Shown: positions 24,601 through 38,680 of the stretch, one piece after another
How positions within the stretch are numbered: position 1 is the stretch's first letter
Layout of the letters: each line of letters starts with the position of its first letter
Notes under the pieces: generated by a model
Databases searched by the model: none
Told to the model about the DNA's origin: nothing
The model's input: only the letters and a program-made list of their open reading frames with translations
Assembly: GCA_035236585.1 (NCBI GenBank)
Contig: CP141136.1
Span: forward strand, 32,014,949-32,078,948
Direction: 5' to 3'
DNA length: 64,000 nt
Origin: Warburgia ugandensis
Lineage: Eukaryota; Streptophyta; Magnoliopsida; Canellales; Canellaceae
Position numbers and translations under genes: made by a program

Positions 24601-25753
24601 GTTTACCAATTTCGGTTTCGTGAACTCAAAATTTAAGTTAGTTTGAAGATGATTATATGTCTATTTATATATGGATTTTTTGTATAATCTAATGTATTCG
24701 AATCCAATCTATACATCAGAGATCTTAATTCTTTCTAGTAATTAAACTAAATATCAAAACCAGTCTTGATTCATATGTTAATTCATCAAAAGAAAAGTGA
24801 CAGTAAACTAAAACGTCACTGGATATACTCTGGATTCATAACAGTAGTTTGAGCATGGTTTGAGATATATAAAAATAATTTTGCTTGTCCTAAACTCAGG
24901 CTTAAAGATGTCAGACATGTATCTCAAAGATTCCTCCTTTTAAGTTATAAATTTTTACAAAAATTTCACACTTTACCTACTGCTTATTCATGCCTCTTTA
25001 TCCTTAGAACAAAACATTCATATTCAAGCTAATACCAATTCAAATATGATGCTAATCCTTTAATAATCATCATTTTAAAAGTATATGAATGAATTCATCT
25101 CATATAGCATCGAAAGACAAAGTGTTTAGTGCCAAAATAGATGCATGAATTGAATACATCTAAAAGTTATGCCATCAAACCAGTGACTATTCAATCAATC
25201 AATCATATAAGTCGTTTATGCAAAAACTTGATAAAACCTCGATCTTTCATATCTGATTTTTAAAAACAAAACACGGATTAGTTCCAGATCTCCTACCTCA
25301 AATTCTTCTTCTTATTTTCATTAATATTCCTGATGAATTGAGTTCTCATTTTAGGCAAGAACTCCTCATTTCTTTTCTCCTTTTCTCTTTTCTTCCTTAC
25401 TTCTTCTCTCTTCTTTCTTTCTTTTCCTCTCCTTCTCTCTATCACTTGGCTGGATGTCTGATGGTCAGCATACACTCAGACCAAAACGTCCATTCACATG
25501 GGTATTTGAGTGAATGTAACAGCCATCATTCACTCGATCATAGTCCATACTTAATTTCATTATAATTTCCATATTACACAATTTTTTCTTACAGCTGAAA
25601 TGGCAAAAGCTGCTCCACCTTTTCTACTTGAGGGTTCTTGGACTCGTTATTAAATGTTAACATGTTGACTACTAAACCACTCTTGCAACTCAACGTAATT
25701 GTTAGTAATCATACCATTTATTTATTTAAAGCATGAAAACAAAGGTTATTACA
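21683..25753 (-). mobile_element. LTR of family 1, reverse strand, about 4.1 kb
   Basis: On the minus strand it starts TGTAATAACC (25753) and ends CAAAAACTTAGGTCATCACA (21683), matching the solo LTR's start and its CAAAAACCCGGGTCGTCACA end. The 80 or so bases before the end also align (for example GGCCCT near 21735 and GGGCCCT near 19830). Flanking bases are TATCC on the left and TATAC on the right, a 4-of-5 match, so it may be a second, older solo LTR. The interior from 23520 to 24450 has many loose repeats of ACTAGT- and GTCCA-like words. No gene is recognised. Confidence 0.55.
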
Positions 25754-25800
25754 TATACGAGGCCCGATAGTTTATTAATCTAAAACGTCATTATACTTTA

Positions 25801-26480
25801 TGGCATGTGATTTGAATGGTTATAAATCTTCTAAAATGTAGGCTAGATCTTACATGATCTATGATTTGAATAGTTTAGATCTTTTAAAATATGGGCCTAG
25901 CTCTTACATGGCTTAGTAATTTGAATGATTTAGATCTTCTTACATATAGGCCAATCTCTTGCATGGCCTATTATTTGAATGGTTTATATCTTTAAAATCC
26001 ATTTAAAACCATAGACCTTGAATAGAACACGCCGAACAAAATCTTCTTCCTATAAAACTTGCTCGATTTAGATCAGGTATTATGAACCCTTGGCCATCCA
26101 TTGTAGCAGAGCCGTTTAATAGAACACGCCGAACAAAATCTTCTTCCTATAAAACTTGCTCGATTTAGATCAGGTATTATGAACCCTTGGCCATCCATTG
26201 TAGCAGAGTCGTTTCATGAGTGGGGGTGAGGGGTGCTAAGCGTAGACTTCGGGCCCCAATTTAGAAAATCTAACCATTCAAATCATAAGCCACGTAAGAG
26301 TTGGGCCCACATTTTAGAAGATCTAACCCATTCAAATCATTGGTCAAGGCTTACATGGCTTATGACCAACAAATCTTATCCATTTTGGACAATATTTTGG
26401 GCTCAAGTTATCTAAGCCATGGTCAATGATGTGAATGGTATGGATCCTCTAAAATGCAGGTCGACTTGAAGCTATTACTT
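25801..26480. repeat. Foldback structure with tandem subunits
   Basis: Left arm (25801-25990): three or four loose repeats of about 60 bp carrying ATTTGAATGGTTTAGATCTT, ATGTAGGCC and CTCTTACATGGC. Right arm (26250-26470): the reverse complement of the same words (GGGCCC...TTTAGAAAATCTAACC, CATTCAAATCATAAGCC). Between them lies a 97-bp tandem duplication. Long, subrepeated inverted arms are typical of foldback or Mutator-like nonautonomous elements, which is the likely class. Ends and target duplication were not established. Confidence 0.55.
26021..26214. repeat. 97-bp tandem duplication
   Basis: Units 26021-26117 and 26118-26214 both run from AATAGAACACGCCGAAC to GCAGAGYCGTTT and differ, as far as I can see, at one base (C/T near the end). 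This is a very recent duplication in the centre of the foldback. Confidence 0.9.
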
Positions 26481-27926
<1,446 letters not shown>

Positions 27927-30059
27927 CTATATTTGCTCCTAAAATTTCGCTATTATAATTTTATTTTCATTAATCCTATATTTTTATCTGTCCATTTCTT
28001 TTCTTTTTTTTTACTTATCCTCTTTCTCTTACTTAGTGGTGCCAAGCGTAGTATAACTTTTCTAACCACACACACACACACACCTTATATAGCCCATTGA
28101 CAGATTTACCAATTGGAAGGGTATTCGCTTTATATATAGTATCTATATTATATATAATAACCAATTTAAAAACATAATAATTTAATAAAATAATATTCTT
28201 GTTCTATACTTGACATGTAAGAAAGACATGACAGGGTATTTTAGAAATAGATTAGAGAGCATTTTGGGAGTAGGCAAAATGACATTTTGAGCATAAACAG
28301 ATGATTATTCAAAGAATATTTGGATGAATACAAAAAGCTGACTTCTACCAATGAAAAAAATCATTGTTTCACTACCAAATATATAATATTCTAAAGGATT
28401 TTATAGGTGGCATATACCACTAATATCACACATGCATGTGCACATGATCATGACTATACACACACTCACACTAGTCACAAACATGTTGCGTGTCAGTTGG
28501 AACCATTACAAAATTTAGTTATACACAAAATGTGCGAAAAATCAACTCAAATTTTTTTTTTAGGTCATCTTCACTCTTTTCTCAAAGAATTATCTTCAAT
28601 AAATCCATCAACTTTAGCAAACTAATAAAGATGATTGAAGAATTCAAAACCCTACCCATATGCTAAAAACATTCCATTTTTGCTCAGATCTTAGAGTGAG
28701 TGCGTGCGTGCGTGTACAGTCTACACGTAGAATAATCAAAATCTCTAAGTAGACTTTTAACTTTTGAACTCCACCTGCAATATATTTTGACCTCAATCCT
28801 TACTAATGACATACGCTCAAAAATAAAATCTCTCAAATAGAGGATTCAAATTATATCTCTCTTTTAATTATGTAAGAAGAATCAATAAAAGCAAAATTAT
28901 CTCACATATACTCATGAAGAAAGGGAGTTACTAAGGAATTTAATTGTTTTGATCCCTTTGGAATAGATGTCATTACCTATGAATATTTAGAAATACCACT
29001 CTTTTAGATCCTATTCATTCATTTCCTCATCAAGACTATATATCTCCTAGAATTAATAGGTCTTTAACTGGGATGAAACATAGGCTTAGGACAGGGTACC
29101 AAAGAAAGGGTAAAAGGGTATTCAAAGTTTCTTCAAAAATAAGTAGAGGTCTTCTACTAAAGTTGAGAATTCTTCTTTACTTTGCTAAAGTGAATATTTC
29201 TTTTTCTATTTTTCTTTGCATTCTTCAATTTTTTTTCTTTTCTTTTCTTTTCATTTTTTTTTCAGACTCTTTCCTTTATAGTACTTTTGAATCACTTTGA
29301 AGAATATTTATTTTCTTGATATTCACTTTCTACTTTCATTTCAACTCAAAGGTATTCCTTTATTCATCTCTAACTTATTTTTCAAAGAAAATGGGTAATG
29401 GATAATTTATATTGGGTTAATATGGGTAAAAGGTAATTTGGGTAACAAAAGAAAAGGCTTATATTAAAAGGCTCAAGTTGGTTAACTAGTGGTAATAATA
29501 CTTCTGGGTAGGCTTTATGTCTCTAGGTTAACAACAAGGATGGCCTAAATCATTTTCTAAGTTTCCTATAATCTATCAAATTCAATGAACTTCTAGAATT
29601 TGAAAGGTAGTATTCTAATTATTCATGTAATTAGCCAAATTTAAGATTTTGGGATCAATTTTCTTTAAGCACGCTGAAGAAAATTAGGAATATTTAGAAC
29701 CACTCAAAATTAATGAATGGCTCTAAAACTCACTTAGGCTATAGGTCTCCATTGAATTTTTTCAGAATTTCTAAGTTATAGCCACTTATCAACTTCAACT
29801 ATCTATATGCAACTGCGTGTGCATATGTGATATGAGACTTTACTTTCATGGAATACTTTAGAAAATGAGTTAAATGATGAATTAATCATGTTCAATTTCA
29901 TTAATAAGCTAAAGTTATCTAGATTATACTTCAGAAAATCCAATTCTCATCATAGTATAAGAAATGACTTAAAAAAATTTATTTTTCCAATTTTTTATTT
30001 TCATTTTTTGAAAAATCAAGGAAATCACCTAAAAATCTAAAAAAGAACTAGAATTTGCT
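27927..30059. other. No recognisable gene; may include 3' end of element B
   Basis: About 2.1 kb, AT-rich, with a short (CA)n run near 28068-28082. If element B is complete its reverse-strand 3' LTR should lie here, but I found no second copy of the LTR-end sequence seen at 33010. Nothing coding is recognised. Confidence 0.45.
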
Positions 30060-30889
30060 AGAATTCTACACCTCCAACCTGACAGAAACATTGTCCTCAA
30101 TGTTTTAAAAAGTAGGACCTAAAATGAATATGGGTGATGTAGAAAACAACAAAAATGAAAAACTCAAGGTTGCCTCTTAGTGAGCGCTAAGTTTAATGTC
30201 TTCAGCCAGACATATCCTAATATATCCTAATCTACACCCAATTAGTATTGAGTTCTCCTAATCCTAACAATGAAATGGTAAGATTTCTCACGCCACTTCA
30301 AAATCTTTCGATAGTCTATATATTTCATCCACCCTAAAAATTTTGGTGACGGTAGCATTATGACACAGTAAACTGCCATGAGTGTCAATTGAGTAGGACC
30401 ACTTCGATAATCTCCTATCTTCAAAATTTCCTTGTAATCAATATAATTCCTCCACCTTGAAAATTTAGGTGGTGGAATCTTTATAACAATGTGAATTACC
30501 GTGAATGTAAATTCATTTAGACCATATGGATGTGGATGGTCCTCCTTTTCTCTTACATTTTTTTGAAATTGAGGTATAAGTTGACTATGCCCTTCCTTAA
30601 AAGATTGGTCTTATATTAAAAGAGGAGGGAGTATGGATTTTTCTTAAATCTTGATTATCTTCTAGTGTGTACCTTAGAGTTGGTTGATGTATGGATAGTA
30701 TATCAATAGACTCTTTCTTTTCCTGTTCTATTGGTACATGCAATACTTCAGGTGGGCCTAATTTCTTATCTACTAGTTGTTCAAATAAGGTCTGTAGGTC
30801 CCAATCAAGTACATCTTCAACATTATAAGATTCAATTTGAATTTGAGGCTCTATAAGGGGTTCTACTTTATCTTACCATTGAGGAGTGT

Positions 30890-31795
30890 TCATTAGTGCA
30901 CAATCTCCAACAATTTCTTTACCTCTTCAAAGGATGTTCCTTCATTAATTTTGTAAAAATAAGCAGGACACAAATTGAGTGGTTTTGTGTTGGAGGTTTT
31001 TATGAATTCATCATCTTCCTTAATGGATGTCTCTTTATCGGAATCATAACAATGACTCAGATCAGCCTCTAGTATATCTGTATTGGAGGTTTCTATGGAT
31101 AGTAGGGGACTTTGCATTTCAAAATGATCATATGAATTTTCTATCCTATCGTCATTAATAGATGGTTCATCCTCATTATCATTTGGTTCAAATTCTCCAA
31201 ATCTTTCCATCAATAAAACATGTAATTAACCCATGTCTTCACGAAGTTGTTTAGTTGATTCTACTAATAACCCAAGGGTCTCGTCGAATGTGTCTTCCTC
31301 TTGTGATGAAGGCATCGACTCAAAAGGCACATACTGCTGTGTCATTGGAGTACTGGGAAAGGATTGATTAGGTTGGAACCATAATTTTTGTCCCTGATTT
31401 TCTTAATAATCTTGGTAGGGATGATTAAGGTACGGCCATGTTGGTTCTTCCTAATATGGTTGATAATCCTGAGACCATGATTGTTCATGATTCCTAGCCC
31501 ATCCATTATAATCTTGGTAATTTATCTCGGGATAGTAACTATTTCTAGGTTCAGTGAATGCGTGAGGTGCATCCATTGGCTCTTGATAATAATCATTATA
31601 TGCAGAGCCATATGGCTAAATAAAATTGGGATATTGTGGTTCAGGATAAGCATAATAATTATTATACTAAGATTCTGGATAAGCATAGTAATTGTTATAC
31701 TGAGGTTCTGAATATGACTCAATATCTTGCTTTGTGGTAAATAACCTATCCCTTGTACAAGTTGTCCTTTATCTATTCCCTTCTTGATAAGCCAT
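30890..31795 (-). pseudogene. Acidic, Tyr/Asn-rich protein remnant of element B
   Basis: Starting near 31795 on the minus strand, the first part has repeated NNYYAYPE-type units (31730-31620). Further on is a more acidic stretch with a 106-codon open frame (31213-30893). I cannot assign an enzyme. Proteins of this composition occupy the gag position in some nonautonomous Tat-like plant elements, and that is my inference from place and composition. The frame is broken more than once. Function is unknown. Confidence 0.4.
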
Positions 31796-32079
31796 TGTAA
31801 TCAATCTTTATATACAACAAAATCATTGTATATAATAAATGAGTACTTCTCTTTTTCTTTTCTTTTTTTTCTTTTTCTTTTTCTTTTTTTTAAGACTATC
31901 CTAAATGCCTAAAATGATGCATAATCAAGGACACAATCAAGCAATCCCCTAAAGCTAACAAGCACATATATTTTGATTGTCTTGATTTTTTGTGGGGTCA
32001 ATGCTTTTAATTAGCCTAATCTAATGCTTCTACTCTCTTTAGGAGTTGACTACTGCTTACCAGTTAGGTTCTATCCAAA

Positions 32080-32183
32080 GTGGTTAATACAACCCTCATG
32101 TAAGGAGGCGTTTAGACCTCAACAAACATCAACAGGAGGTAGGGGAGAGCGAGGCTCTATTAAATAACCCCCAATAACCATAG
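32080..32183 (-). repeat. Conserved noncoding module (copy 2)
   Basis: Reverse complement of the module at 17800-17900, with GAGGTCTAAACGCCTC and CTACCTCCTGTTGATG. Here it lies in the leader of element B, between primer site and coding remnant. Confidence 0.6.
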
Positions 32184-32985
32184 TAATCAAAAGCCATTGG
32201 AGTAGCAGTAAATCGTGTCTTATTAAGAGGGTCCTACGAGCATGTGACCACCCTATAGGTCTCTTCTAATTGATTTTAACTTAATGTGAATGGTGGGGTT
32301 GCACGCTTGAGGTGATTGTCCTAGGTGGGCCAAGGAGTGGTGATGAAATCCACCCTAGATCTTGTGGGGTTGGGTGCCCTTACTAATTAATTTTCATACA
32401 CCATGGCAATTCAATCAGCATATAATTCACCTTAAAGCTTGGATGTGTCCTAAGATGCAATTAAAAGCAATAAACTAATGCAAACCCTAAAATGCAACAA
32501 ATATAAAGTATGCTTTCTATATGCAATTAAACTACCAATCAATGAAAAATTATTCTAAATGCAAACCCTAATCTAGAAAATAAATGAGTGAGAAGACTTA
32601 CAGTGGGGTTTTTTATGAAGATCAAGTGTGGGCCACCTTATCCCACACTTGCCCTGTATTATTACAACCCTTTAAAAATTAAAATTAAAAGTGCAAATTA
32701 CAAAGGGCCCTCACTACAAGATTCACTAAAAAAAAATGAAAAATTCCTAATCTAAGAAAGCAAGCAAAATCTATTTAATTGATGATGCTCCACTTGCCAA
32801 TTTCTTGAAAAGGAAAGATAATAATTAGTACCAAATTTAGAAAATAAAGTGGTTATGCACTAAAATAAAATTAAAGATGCACCTCAAAATGCCTAAAATA
32901 TTTAAAAAATGCAATTCCTAATTTTTTAATTTTTTTTGGATTTTTTGGATTTTTGGATTAAATTTTATAAAAACTTCATTACAAG

Positions 32986-33003
32986 TCTCTTGCAACAGTG
33001 CCA
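32986..33003 (-). other. Primer-binding site of element B
   Basis: On the minus strand TGGCACTGTTGCAAGAGA follows CATCAACAAGTTTT, the same arrangement as in element A (CATCAAGTTTT then TGGCACCATTGCC). It marks the end of the 5' LTR and shows reverse orientation. Confidence 0.65.
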
Positions 33004-33009
33004 AAAACT

Positions 33010-34475
33010 TGTTGATGTTTAACAACAAGTGCACAGGCTATTATGGTATAGCTATACAAATACGGGTCAATCTCACAGGGACTCGATTTAAAAGATGGAG
33101 TTTTAAATAAAATTCAATTAATAAAAGAATAAAAATAAAGAATATAGTAGAAATAAACTAACAATAAAATAAAAATTTAAATTTATTCAACTGTTGCAAT
33201 TTACAGAATTTCTAATTCAAAAAAATAAAAAGAAAATGAAACTAAAAAGTAGTCTTTGATAACACTGTCCTTGATAAGCTGAATGCGAATAAAGTAAAAC
33301 CGAAATAGTCAGAGACATAGATGTAATTACTGAAAAGGACAGAAATGAGATTGTTATTAAGTGCTAAAGGGCAAAATTGGAATTAATGAAAAAAATCTTT
33401 AAAAAAAAAAAAACAGAAGAATTCGACGAAGGAGAAGCCATAAGAGGATGGGGAAGAAGTAGAAGAGGAAGAGGAAGAGGAAGAGAAGAAGAAGAGGAAG
33501 AAGGGAGAGAGGAAAGAGGAAAGAGGAGAGGAAAAGGAGGGAAACCCGACTTGGGTTTCTGTTCCTGGACCATCCAACGATGCAGAGATACCAGAGGAGA
33601 AGGGGGAAAGGGATCCGGCTGGTAATACACAGGGAAAGGCCGGATGAGGACTAGGAGGAAGAGAGAAAGAGAAGAAAAGAAGAAGAGGAAAAGAGGAAAA
33701 GAGAGGAGGGAAAAAGGAGGAGCTTTAAGGAAAACCCATTTTGGGTTTTTCTTCTACAGAACGTTCGATACCTAGGAAGCAGGCCGACGACATAGAGGAG
33801 AGAGCGCGATCTGGCTTCTTGGTTTGATGCGGGTAGAACAGAGCAATGCTAGGAAGCCTGAGCTGTGCTGGTTAGGCGTCTCTGGTGAAGAGGTGCTGGA
33901 AGATGGGGCGCACCAGAGGCAGACAGTAGTAGGGGAGAGGAGATCGAGAAAGATAAAGCAAAGAGGAGGAGTGAGAGATAGTAGAGAAAGAGAGAAGGGG
34001 GAAGTGATGAGACGAGGGAGCATAAGAGAGAGGGGGGTTTGAGAGAGAGAGAGGAGAAGAAAAGGGAATTGGGGCAAATGAACTCTGGTAAAGAGGGGAT
34101 GAAGAAGAGGTGAGGAGAGGGTGGTGGAGAGCAAGGTAAGAGCATGGGAGAGAAGGAAAGTTGAGATAGGAAGGAGAAACCATGGGAGAGAAGAGAGAGA
34201 GCAAGAGAAGGGGTGGTGCGTGCCTGACTACCCTCCTACGGTTCAACCAAGAGTGGAAGAAGAGCAGAAGGGGTATGAGAGTGGAGAGAGAGAAGAGGAA
34301 AGGGAGAGCAGAAGAGAGGGATGAGGCGTGCAGTGGAGATGGGAGGGTGGTGGTCTGCCAACCACAATCCTGCCCGGGAGTTGAAGAAGAAAAGAGACCA
34401 TGGAGAGAAGGGAATAAAAAGAAACAAGAGAGAGGAAGTTGTTGGAGAGAGAGAGAGCTGTGAGAGAGATGGAGA

Positions 34476-34517
<42 letters not shown>

Positions 34518-35290
34518 GTGAGAGAGATGGAGAGATGAGAGAGAGAGAGAGAGAGAGAATCATGAGAGAAAAAGAGATGTGAGAGAGAGAAAGTGAAAGG
34601 AGAAATTAGAGAGATAGAGACGTGTGAGAGAGAGGGTAAGAGAGAGATACGTGAGAGATGAGAGGTGAGAGGTAAGAGGTAAGAGAGATGGAGAGAGAGG
34701 AGAAGAGAGATAAAAGACGGGTGGGGTCCACTAGAAGTCCAATTTTTTCAAAACTCTGCAAGTCTTCAAATTTGTTTTGTCCTAAGAGTCTTCAAAGTCT
34801 TCTCTTTCCAGGAAGCTTCATCATCCTCATTTGATCTCCTTGATTTGATCTGGATTATCCAAGCTTGAGTTGATTGATTTGCAATGCACAGGACCCAATT
34901 AGAATCATCTAGACCATTCATTACTCTTCTAAGTAGCTTCGATGATCATCTAAATGTTAAATTTTGTAATTCGATGGTTGGATGGCCAATTAAAGTTAAA
35001 ATAAAATATTTTATGGAAAATCTTGAAATTGATGGCCTATATGCTCTAATTGAATACTAAATTAGGAGTATTTTTACCAAAATTGAACACTTAACAAAAT
35101 GTCCTTGGGGCACAACTAAAGGCCCCCCTTTTTTCTCTCTGTCTCCATGGTCCTTTCTTCTTTCATAGCTCTAATACCCATAAATCTAGATTTTTACTAC
35201 AAAACTAGAAATAGAAAACCCTAAATAACAATTTTGAGCTTCCATCTCACTTGCCTTTGTTGTTCATGTTCTATTTGAGGGGTTAATAAG
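33010..35290 (-). repeat. 5' LTR of element B (outer boundary approximate)
   Basis: The minus-strand LTR ends CATCAACA at 33010. Going outward it holds a 1.3-kb stretch (33400-34725) that is almost pure A/G on the plus strand, then ordinary sequence to about 35290. I could not find the outer end, so 35290 is only an estimate. The open frames in both strands here (for example 33772-34246 reverse) are low-complexity by-products. Element B should have a partner LTR below 30 kb that I could not find. Confidence 0.45.
33400..34725. repeat. Purine-rich low-complexity tract with (GA)n runs
   Basis: For about 1.3 kb the plus strand is dominated by GAGA, GGAGAGA and GAAGA words, including clean (GA)n runs near 34480-34514 and 34540-34558 that sit in a locally duplicated segment (GAGCTGTGAGAGAGATGGAG near 34454 and 34511). 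On the element's own strand this is a polypyrimidine tract. It is not coding. Confidence 0.85.
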
Positions 35291-35977
35291 TACAAAGCCT
35301 CAAATGAAGAACCTAGAAAACTAGATAATCAAATTGATTTGCAATAAAGTGGTATTACCAATCCTCGAAAAAGAAAGGCCCTTAAAATAGGGGAAAGTAA
35401 CAAGTTGCAGATGGACAACCAAAATGAATGATTTTGTGTAGATAACCAAATGAGAGATATCCAATTCTTTATTTTTTTATAAAATTGTAGTTTATTTCAA
35501 ATTCATTTTTATCAAGCCCTTTCTCTTCACATTTTGTTCCTAAGGCATTAGTATTTTGACTATTGAAAAAATTTAAAACCCCTAACAAAATCTTATATTT
35601 GAAATTATCTTTGATTAGTGATTCATATTGGAACGATGGTAGGATGAGGTCCAACACTGCCCATGAGGCTTTGTAAATCTTCTATGATATCTTTGTAAAT
35701 GGTTCTATGGTATCTTTGTAAATCTTTACTGAACTCAACCGCTGCACCATGTAATAGTGTGGAGGGAGAATATTTGCAAATTTAACTACAATAAAGGGTA
35801 GCCTCAATGGAAAAAAGGTAAAAGATGTAAAAGCCAAATATAACTTGCAAGGATGCCATTGCTAAAGGATAAATACTATCCAAAACTTTCTTATGGAGCA
35901 GAAGCTAGTTTTGAGATGGCATGGGATGAATCTAACTTAAGATGGATAAAGAGATTACCTATATTTGGCATGAGAAG
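35291..35977. other. No recognisable gene
   Basis: About 700 bp of AT-rich sequence between element B and the reverse-strand LINE. A phrase GGTATCTTTGTAAAT is repeated near 35680-35725. Nothing else stands out. Confidence 0.45.
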
Positions 35978-38680
35978 GTCATCATAATCATCATCATTAA
36001 GACCTTATCTCAATTAGGGATTAATCATATGAATCCTCTATTAAATATCATGGCTTTATTTAGTCCAAAGTTTTAAAATCTTTTCTCACCACTTCTATCC
36101 ACATTCTTTTGGGCCTTGCCCTTACCCTTTTAGAACCTTCGACTTGGATCACTTCACTCATACTGATGGCATTTTTTGTCTTTATTGGACATGTCCAAAC
36201 CATCTAAGTCTAATATCCCTCATCTTGTTAACTATGGTGCTACTTCTAAGTTTTCGCGAATGTTTTCATTTCTAATTCTATCTCTTCTTGTCTTACCCTT
36301 CATCGATCTCAACATCCACATTTCAGCAACACTCATTCTATGTACATGCTGTTCCTTAACTACCCAACATTTTGATCCATAGAACATGGCTAGCCTTATA
36401 GCCATCCTATAGAATTTTTCTTTTAGTTTGAGTGGCACTCACTAATCACACAAAACTCAAGAAGCGCATCTCCATTTGTTCCAACCCACTTAGATTCTCT
36501 AGGTAACCTCCCTCTCAATCTCTCTGCTCTTATGAATTATTGATCCCAAGTATCATAAATGTTCTTTTAAGGGGACTTCTTGGTTATCAATCTTTGCTGC
36601 TGCTCCACTCTAGCTCCTCTCCTTACTAAAATTGCATTTCATATACTCTGTCTTAGTTCAACTAATTTTAAATCCTTTAGATTGCTCAATGTTGATCCTT
36701 AGTGCAATCTGATAAGGATAGGAAAATTACTAGTCTCTCTACTAGTGGTCCTAACGTTTGTTACCAATTTTGCATACAGATTTCTAATTATACACACACA
36801 CACACATACACTCGTGAAACCCCTTTCTCACCCAATGCCCACCATATTATAAGCTTTTTCTAAGTCAATAAAGACCATGTGGAAGTCCTTCCTTCTCTTC
36901 CTATATTTCTCTATCAATTGTCTAAGTTGGAAAATAGCTTCCATGGTAGACCTCTCAGGTATGAAACTAAAGTGGTTCTTCGATACACTCGCCTCATGTT
37001 GTAGCCTCTTCTCAATCACTCTTTCAAAAAACTTCATAGTATAGCTCATAAGTTTGATCCCTCAATAATCAATGTTACTTTGTATGTCTTCTTTATTCTT
37101 ATAAATTGGTCCAATAGAGCTCGTCCTCTATTCATCATGCATTTTCTTCAATTTTACAATCTTGTTATATAACTTTGTCAACCAAATTACTCTAATATCT
37201 CACATATAATTCCAAACCTCTATTTGTATACCATTGGACCTTAGGGCATTTCTTGATTTCATCTTTTTCAAGGACTCTTTCGCATCAGATATTCTAACTC
37301 TATGGTCATATCTATAATATCCAATGTTATTGGGGTTTATGGTATTTTCAATCTTTATATTCTCAGGGTAATTGTCATTTAGTAATTTTTGAAAGTAACT
37401 TTCCCACTTTTGTATGATCTCATCATCTTTGACTAGCACTATTTGGTCATCACTTCTAATACACTTAACATGATCTAAGTCTTACACTTTTATTTTCTTA
37501 CTTCTATGAGGTCAAACACATCCTTATCACCTTTTCTTGGTCTTAATATACTATAGAGATCATCACATATGTTGAGTTTAAACTCACTAACTACACTCTT
37601 AGTAACCTTTTTGGCATTTTTATATTGCTCAAAAGTTTTTATTAGTTTTAGTTATCTACCATACTTTAAAATACACTTGTTTCTCTTTAATAACTTTTTG
37701 CACTTTTTTACTTTATTGCCAAGTTTCGTTAACTAGTTGCCTTTTACCTTTAGATAGTCTTAGTACATCTTTTGCAAATTTCTTAATGGATTTTAACATA
37801 TTAGTACACATGGTATTTACTTCTATTTCATTGTTCAAATTTTCTGCTATCATCAACTTGTTTGTAAATGATGTTGTCTTCTCTCCTTTAAGATCACCAC
37901 TTAGCTTTTAGACACCTATCAAGTTCATTTTCTTTATTTCATATTTTAATGTAGATATCCATAACTATTAACATATGTTGTGAGGTTAGAATCTCATCAG
38001 GTATCACCTTACAATCCATATACATTGATCTTTTGGTATTCCTAAGTATAAAAAAGTCTGTTTGGCTTTTATATGGTTCACTTTTAAAGGTTAGTAAGTG
38101 TTCATCTCTCTTCTTAAAGTGTGTGTTTGCTATATCTAGGTTATATATCAAAACAAAGTCAAGGATAACTTCCTCCATCTCATTTCCTCTCATATAATAA
38201 GTTTTATTAGTATAATTCTATTGCTAGTACTTTTAGCGTTTATAACTTTATTCCTAAATTCTTTATATACCACTATCCCTACGTCATTTCAATTCAATTA
38301 CTATCCTTTCTTATGTATTAGAGCTTATACCCATTAATTTCTCTAGTTTTTAATCCCTTTCTACTTGGTTTCTTGGATACAAGTAATGTAGACTATCCTA
38401 TGTTTTATCGTATCTACAAACCCAAACTCTTACATGTCAATGTGCCTATATTTCATGTGGCGATATAAATCTTATTCTCCCAACCTAGCCTATTTAACAA
38501 TGCACTTCTCAAATGACAAAAGAACCCATGCATACTTTCCATTGACCTAGGTTTCATGTAGCTAGTCGCTTTCGAGAGAACACTCTAATAGCGCTTGCCT
38601 ATTTTCCATGACACTCAAGATCTAGCACATCGCATCACTTCTGGGTGATCAAGATCTAGCACAGCGCATCACTTCTGGGT
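35978..38680 (-). mobile_element. RTE-clade LINE, reverse strand, broken copy
   Basis: The copy is collinear with the LINE at 42651-46136. Its 3' tail is ATAAGGTCTTAATGATGATG (plus 35978-36010). Recognisable parts are the C-terminal region (36232-36438), reverse transcriptase fingers with RSTMEAIFQLR and FIDLEKAYN (about 36830-37070), a linker (37200-37439), endonuclease end (37939-38193) and endonuclease start (to about 38500). Beyond that it holds the family's 5' tandem repeats (to about 38680), including a doubled TCAAGATCTAGCACA unit. About 170 bp covering the catalytic FADD motif (cf. 45263-45433) is missing and many stops and shifts occur. A (CA)n run at 36791-36808 lies inside it. The first 370 bp of the forward copy are absent here. 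Confidence 0.85.

Larger units (their letters stand above)
30060..33009 (-). mobile_element. Interior of a Tat/Athila-like Ty3/gypsy element (element B, reverse strand)
   Basis: On the minus strand a primer-binding site (33003-32986, TGGCACTGTTGCAAGAGA) follows an LTR end, then comes a leader (about 32980-31800) with blocks shared with element A. A coding remnant without a recognised enzyme domain follows (31795-30890). Near 30200-30060 is the tail typical of these elements: AAACTTAGCGCTCACTAAG, then TTGAGGACAATGTTTC and GGTTGGAGGTG. Recognisable protease, reverse transcriptase and integrase are absent, so it is a broken or nonautonomous fossil. Coding frames are broken in several places. Confidence 0.65.

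Noticed and set aside
25801-26480. CRISPR-like array of 60-bp repeats
   Set aside because: The repeats are irregular, inverted about a centre, lack uniform spacers and lie in plant nuclear DNA.
33364-34563. Many overlapping frames on both strands rich in Ser/Leu or Glu/Arg
   Set aside because: All arise from the purine-rich tract, which has few stop codons by composition.
36176-36382. 68-codon forward frame as a gene
   Set aside because: It is antisense to the C-terminal domain of the reverse-strand LINE.
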